Below, in pieces: positions 41,234-43,924 of a stretch of DNA of 43,924 nucleotides. The position numbers and the translations under genes were made by a program. The stretch spans positions 1-43,924 of the forward strand of contig CAJOLJ010000031.1 of NCBI GenBank assembly GCA_905235445.1, read 5' to 3'. The DNA comes from an uncultured Bacteroidales bacterium (lineage in GTDB: Bacteria; Bacteroidota; Bacteroidia; Bacteroidales; UBA932). The notes below the pieces were generated by a model that worked only from the letters and a program-made list of their open reading frames with translations, made no database searches and was not told the origin of the DNA. Positions within the stretch are counted from its first letter, which is position 1, and each line of letters opens with the position of its first letter.

Positions 41234-41869
41234 TTACTGTCCCCAGGTGGAGGGGGATTTTCTCCACTCGGACAGAAGCGGCATGTCCTCCTCTTTGATG
41301 TAGCCCGCGCCGAGGGCTTCCCCGATGAGGACGGGGTACGATGAGAGGGTGGTAAGTTCAACTCCCTCCTGGGTGAATGCATCCACCGCCTGCGGGAAAT
41401 CGTAGGTGAAAAGGGCTATCATGCCAAGTACGTCAGCACCAGCGGAGCGCAGTGCCCTTACGGCCTCCAGTGAACTCTTGCCGGTTGACACGAGATCCTC
41501 GATTACCACCACTTTCGCCCCCTTGGGAAGTTTTCCTTCGATCTGGGACCCTGTCCCGTGGTCCTTCGGCTTGGAACGCACGTACACGAAAGGCTCTGAC
41601 AGCCTGTCGGCTGCAAGAACCCCCACGGCAATGGCCCCGGTGGCGACTCCGGCTATAACCTGCACCTCGGGATAGAGTGTGCTGACCTTTTCGGCAAGGG
41701 CCTCTGCCACCATGGAGCGAAGGGAAGGGGATGATAATACCTGGCGGTTGTCGGTGTATATGGGGGAATGCCACCCGCTGGCCCAGGTGAACGGCTCAGA
41801 GGGTCTGAGGAGCACGGCCCCGAGGGAGAGGAGCTCCCTCGCGAAAGCCTTTGAAAGGTCTTCTTTCAT
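41234..41869 (-). CDS. pyrE: Orotate phosphoribosyltransferase
   Basis: PyrE makes orotidine 5'-monophosphate from orotate and PRPP in pyrimidine synthesis. The 211 residues have FTWASGWHSPIYTDNRQVLS at the N-terminus (family 'SGr.SPiY.d.R'), GVATGAIAVGVLAAD, YVRSKPKDHGTGSQIEG (flexible catalytic loop with K-x-H-G), and the PRPP motif VVVIEDLVSTGKSS near 120-133. The start MKEDLSKAFA is well placed. It heads a leftward unit and is divergent from the NUDIX gene, with overlapping promoters. Confidence 0.96.
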   Translation of the reverse strand: MKEDLSKAFARELLSLGAVLLRPSEPFTWASGWHSPIYTDNRQVLSSPSLRSMVAEALAEKVSTLYPEVQVIAGVATGAIAVGVLAADRLSEPFVYVRSKPKDHGTGSQIEGKLPKGAKVVVIEDLVSTGKSSLEAVRALRSAGADVLGMIALFTYDFPQAVDAFTQEGVELTTLSSYPVLIGEALGAGYIKEEDMPLLSEWRKSPSTWGQ

Positions 41870-41891
41870 ACGGAAACAGAAAGTAAAATGT

Positions 41892-41929
41892 TATCTTTGC
41901 ATCCCTGCGGGGAAAGTCCCGCAAATTTA
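41892..41929. promoter_or_regulatory. Divergent promoter region for pyrE and the NUDIX gene
   Basis: On the + strand TATCTTTG (41892-41899) serves the NUDIX gene. On the - strand TAAATTTG (41929-41922) serves pyrE. Between them GCGGG-GAAAGT-CCCGC (41907-41922) forms a hairpin that lies at the predicted 5' end of both transcripts. The two initiation zones overlap, so the promoters may compete. Confidence 0.55.
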
Positions 41930-41945
41930 GCAAATTACTCCGACA

Positions 41946-42572
41946 TTGGACCAGCAGGACCTCCACAAGATATATTTCCGGAACAGGTGCATTCTCATCT
42001 GTCCCCCCTCGCATGCATCACTTTCGGACCCCAACGCCATTGAGTTCCATCCCGGGGAGCAGGTGCACATCCATGCCCTGGTGAAAGTGTTCCAAAGTTC
42101 TTCCACCCTGCAGAGGGTGTACATCCCCAGTCCCGACCCCGAGAAGATGTACCGCTCCATCTGCTCGGAGTTCAAGGAGGTGAACGCTGCCGGAGGACTC
42201 GTTTCCAACAGGAGGGGCGATTACCTTTTAATTAACAGGGACGGACTGTGGGACCTTCCGAAGGGACACCAGGAAATGGGCGAGAGCATCGAAGTAACCG
42301 CCCTGCGGGAGGTGCAGGAAGAGACCGGGGTGGACAACCTCATTCTCGGGAATCTCATCTGCATAACCGACCACTGCTACCTGAGGGACGGCATCTGGCA
42401 CCTCAAGCACACCTGGTGGTACGAAATGCTCTACAATGACCCCGTGGACCTAACCCCCCAAAGGGAGGAGGACATATCCAAGGCCGCATGGGTCGCCAAG
42501 TCCTCACTGCCTCCTTTTCTCAAGAACACATTCCCTTCCATAAAGGAAGTCTTCTGGGAGGCGAAAGTATAG
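41946..42572 (+). CDS. NUDIX hydrolase domain protein
   Basis: The protein hydrolyses a nucleoside diphosphate linked to another moiety; the substrate is unknown. In about 208 residues the N-terminal 70 are a separate small region (LHKIYFRNRCILI, HIHALVKVFQ). The NUDIX domain has box GHQEMGESIEVTALREVQEETGV near 100-122, matching G-x5-E-x7-R-E-x-x-E-E-x-G with the catalytic Glu residues intact. The only start before the conserved N-terminus is TTG at 41946; no ATG or GTG is available in frame, and an ATG start would remove the first 65 residues. A hairpin terminator follows at 42611. Confidence 0.87.
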   Translation: MDQQDLHKIYFRNRCILICPPSHASLSDPNAIEFHPGEQVHIHALVKVFQSSSTLQRVYIPSPDPEKMYRSICSEFKEVNAAGGLVSNRRGDYLLINRDGLWDLPKGHQEMGESIEVTALREVQEETGVDNLILGNLICITDHCYLRDGIWHLKHTWWYEMLYNDPVDLTPQREEDISKAAWVAKSSLPPFLKNTFPSIKEVFWEAKV

Positions 42573-42610
42573 TTTCACTGATTTAGCCCTAGCGGGGGGA
42601 TTATTGCTTT

Positions 42611-42656
42611 TTCGGAAAAATGAAGGCCGTGCCTGAAACATTTTCCGAATTTTTTC
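42611..42656 (+). terminator. Terminator after the NUDIX gene
   Basis: TTCGGAAAAATG (42611-42622) pairs with CATTTTCCGAA (42639-42649) with one bulged A, and TTTTTT follows. The stem is A/T-rich but long. Confidence 0.6.
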
Positions 42657-42664
42657 GTATATAT

Positions 42665-42693
42665 TATTGTTGCACTCCCCCCAACCGGGAGTG
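42665..42693 (+). promoter_or_regulatory. queA promoter box and leader hairpin
   Basis: TATTGTTG (42665-42672) deviates by one base from TAnnTTTG. It is followed at once by CACTCCC (42673-42679), loop CCCAACC, GGGAGTG (42687-42693), a 7-bp hairpin at the 5' end of the leader, then an A-rich stretch. Confidence 0.45.
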
Positions 42694-42737
42694 GAAAAAA
42701 AGAACGAATCCGTCAATTTAAGTAAGCATATACATCG

Positions 42738-43787
42738 ATGAAACTCTCACAGTTCCATTTCCCTCTTCCCCAGAATAAGATAGCTACCGACCCTCCCCGC
42801 TGGAGGGACGAATGCAAGATGATGGTCCTCCACAAGGATACCGGTGAAATCGAGCACCGCACATTCAAGGACATCCTGGACTACTTCGGCAAGGGCGACC
42901 TGTTCGTACTGAACGACACCAAGGTGTTCCCGGCCAAGCTCTCCGGCAAGAAAGAGAAGACGGGAGCCGAGATCGAGGTGTTCCTCCTCCGCGAGCTCAA
43001 CCAGGAGCAGAGGCTCTGGGACGTCATAGTGGATCCCGCCAGGAAAATCCGCATCGGCAACAAACTGTACTTCGGAGAGGACGAGAGCCTCGTGGCCGAG
43101 GTCATAGACAACACCACCTCCAGGGGCAGGACCCTTAGGTTCCTGTATGACGGACCGTACGACGAGTTCAAGAAGACTCTCTTCTCACTGGGCGACACCC
43201 CCATCCCCCGCTGGGTCAAGCCCCATACCGTCCCGGAGGACAGGGAGAACTACCAGACCATTTTCGCAGCCCACGAGGGTGCCGTAAGGGCCCCCGCGGC
43301 TGGTCTGCATTTCTCCAGGGAGCTGTTCAACCGGATGATCCTCGCCGACGTGGACAAGGTGTTCATCACCGACCACATGGGCACGGGACATTTCAGGAAA
43401 GTGGATGTCGAGGACCTCTCCAAGCACAAGATGGAATCCGAGCACCTCATCATCACCCCCGAGGCAGCAGAGCGTATCAACCAGGCCAAGAGGGCCGGCA
43501 AGAGGGTCCTCGGCGTGGGTGTCACGGTCATGAGGGGACTCGAGACCTATGTCACCACCAATGACGAGGTGAACCCCTACGACGGCTGGACCAACAAGTT
43601 CATCTTCCCTCCCTACCGCTTCGCGATTTCCAACGCATGCCTCTCCAACTTCCATGTTCCGGGATCCACGATGCTCATGTGCGTGGCTGCCTTCGGCGGA
43701 TATGACAATGTCATGAAAGCCTACAAGCTGGCCCTGGATATGGACTACAAGTTCGGTCCCTACGGGGATGCGCTCCTGATTGTGTAG
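42738..43787 (+). CDS. queA: tRNA preQ1(34) S-adenosylmethionine ribosyltransferase-isomerase
   Basis: QueA transfers the ribose of S-adenosylmethionine to preQ1 in tRNA, giving epoxyqueuosine, the penultimate step of queuosine synthesis. The 349-residue protein starts MKLSQFHFPLPQNKIATDPP (the family 'fdY.LP...IA..P' start) and contains FVLNDTKVFPAKL, HEGAVRAPAAGLHFS, ITDHMGTGHFRKV and FIFPPYRFAISNACLSNFH (family 'FI.PGy.F...d.l.TNFHlP'), ending near the strong terminator at 43811. Several of these segments replace the common 'LHVGLGTFRPV' and 'TNFHLP' forms with Bacteroidota-type variants. A 5' leader of about 60 bases carries a hairpin. Confidence 0.95.
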   Translation: MKLSQFHFPLPQNKIATDPPRWRDECKMMVLHKDTGEIEHRTFKDILDYFGKGDLFVLNDTKVFPAKLSGKKEKTGAEIEVFLLRELNQEQRLWDVIVDPARKIRIGNKLYFGEDESLVAEVIDNTTSRGRTLRFLYDGPYDEFKKTLFSLGDTPIPRWVKPHTVPEDRENYQTIFAAHEGAVRAPAAGLHFSRELFNRMILADVDKVFITDHMGTGHFRKVDVEDLSKHKMESEHLIITPEAAERINQAKRAGKRVLGVGVTVMRGLETYVTTNDEVNPYDGWTNKFIFPPYRFAISNACLSNFHVPGSTMLMCVAAFGGYDNVMKAYKLALDMDYKFGPYGDALLIV

Positions 43788-43810
43788 CCTCAGCATGGAT
43801 GCAGACTTCG

Positions 43811-43842
43811 GCACCCGGACCCCCCAGTCCGGGTGCTTTTTT
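43811..43842 (+). terminator. Strong terminator after queA
   Basis: GCACCCGGAC (43811-43820) pairs perfectly with GTCCGGGTGC (43827-43836), loop CCCCCA, followed by TTTTTT. The remaining 80 bases to the window end contain nothing recognisable. Confidence 0.9.
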
Positions 43843-43924
43843 CTTTGTGAGGCCCCTTTCCGCCCCCACTTGGGTTCAATTAGGCCGAATAAGAGGGTCA
43901 AGCCCTTTATTTCCACACTTTTGG

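Noticed and set aside
42673..42720. A preQ1 riboswitch in the queA leader
   Set aside because: The hairpin is followed by an A-rich stretch, which prompted the idea, but the loop (CCCAACC) and tail lack the conserved preQ1-I sequence elements; the same type of hairpin occurs at purB and pncB.

Overview
The window is a chromosomal stretch of a Bacteroidota bacterium, most likely order Bacteroidales. The evidence is a SusC/SusD pair, many short TAnnTTTG promoter boxes (the Bacteroidota -7 element), Bacteroidota-type families (DoxX/MauE 'BT_3928-like' protein, putative porin, DUF4419, APH-kinase/RapZ fusion) and lipoproteins with Bacteroidota-style signal peptides. The DNA looks fairly GC-rich for the group, which would fit an Alistipes-like or uncultured gut/rumen lineage, but I cannot fix the genus. 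I see no rRNA, tRNA, CRISPR array, prophage or intact transposon.

Layout. 1-301 (-): start of a lipoprotein gene running off the left edge, preceded by an unlisted 43-codon ORF with an LCTSPG motif. 302-834: non-coding. 835-5788 (+): rimP-nusA-infB; infB is broken by an 8-bp tandem duplication. 5893-9317 (-): M48 lipoprotein protease, ridA, tmk and a DoxX/MauE membrane protein. 9430-11833 (+): folP and purB. 11855-12160 (-): FtsB/DivIC-like protein. 12369-12894: decayed AAA-ATPase/PD-(D/E)XK gene. 12923-14829 (+): sugar nucleotidyltransferase and CPBP protease. 15047-20017 (-): SusC/SusD. 20365-22610 (-): MurU-like nucleotidyltransferase and kinase-RapZ fusion. 22802-27737 (+): pncB, an exported protein with a ribosomal L7/L12 C-terminal domain, pncA and a UvrD-type helicase. 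27834-31639 (+): putative porin and a lytic transglycosylase. 31666-34884 (-): M13 peptidase and a LolC/E-like permease. 35079-38141 (+): secreted DUF4419 protein and two membrane proteins. 38228-41869 (-): pyrE, SRPBCC protein, RsmF-like methyltransferase, TPR protein. 41946-43787 (+): NUDIX protein and queA.

How the genes fit together. Most are housekeeping: translation (rimP, nusA, infB, the rRNA methyltransferase, queA), nucleotide synthesis (tmk, purB, pyrE), folate (folP), NAD salvage (pncA, pncB), cell-wall sugar recycling (kinase-RapZ plus MurU-like, transglycosylase) and envelope functions. The points most worth a second look are the GAGCCAAG duplication that frameshifts infB, the exported L7/L12-CTD protein between the two NAD-salvage genes, the LCTSPG micro-ORF, and C-run/G-run hairpins that begin directly after the -7 box of several unrelated genes.
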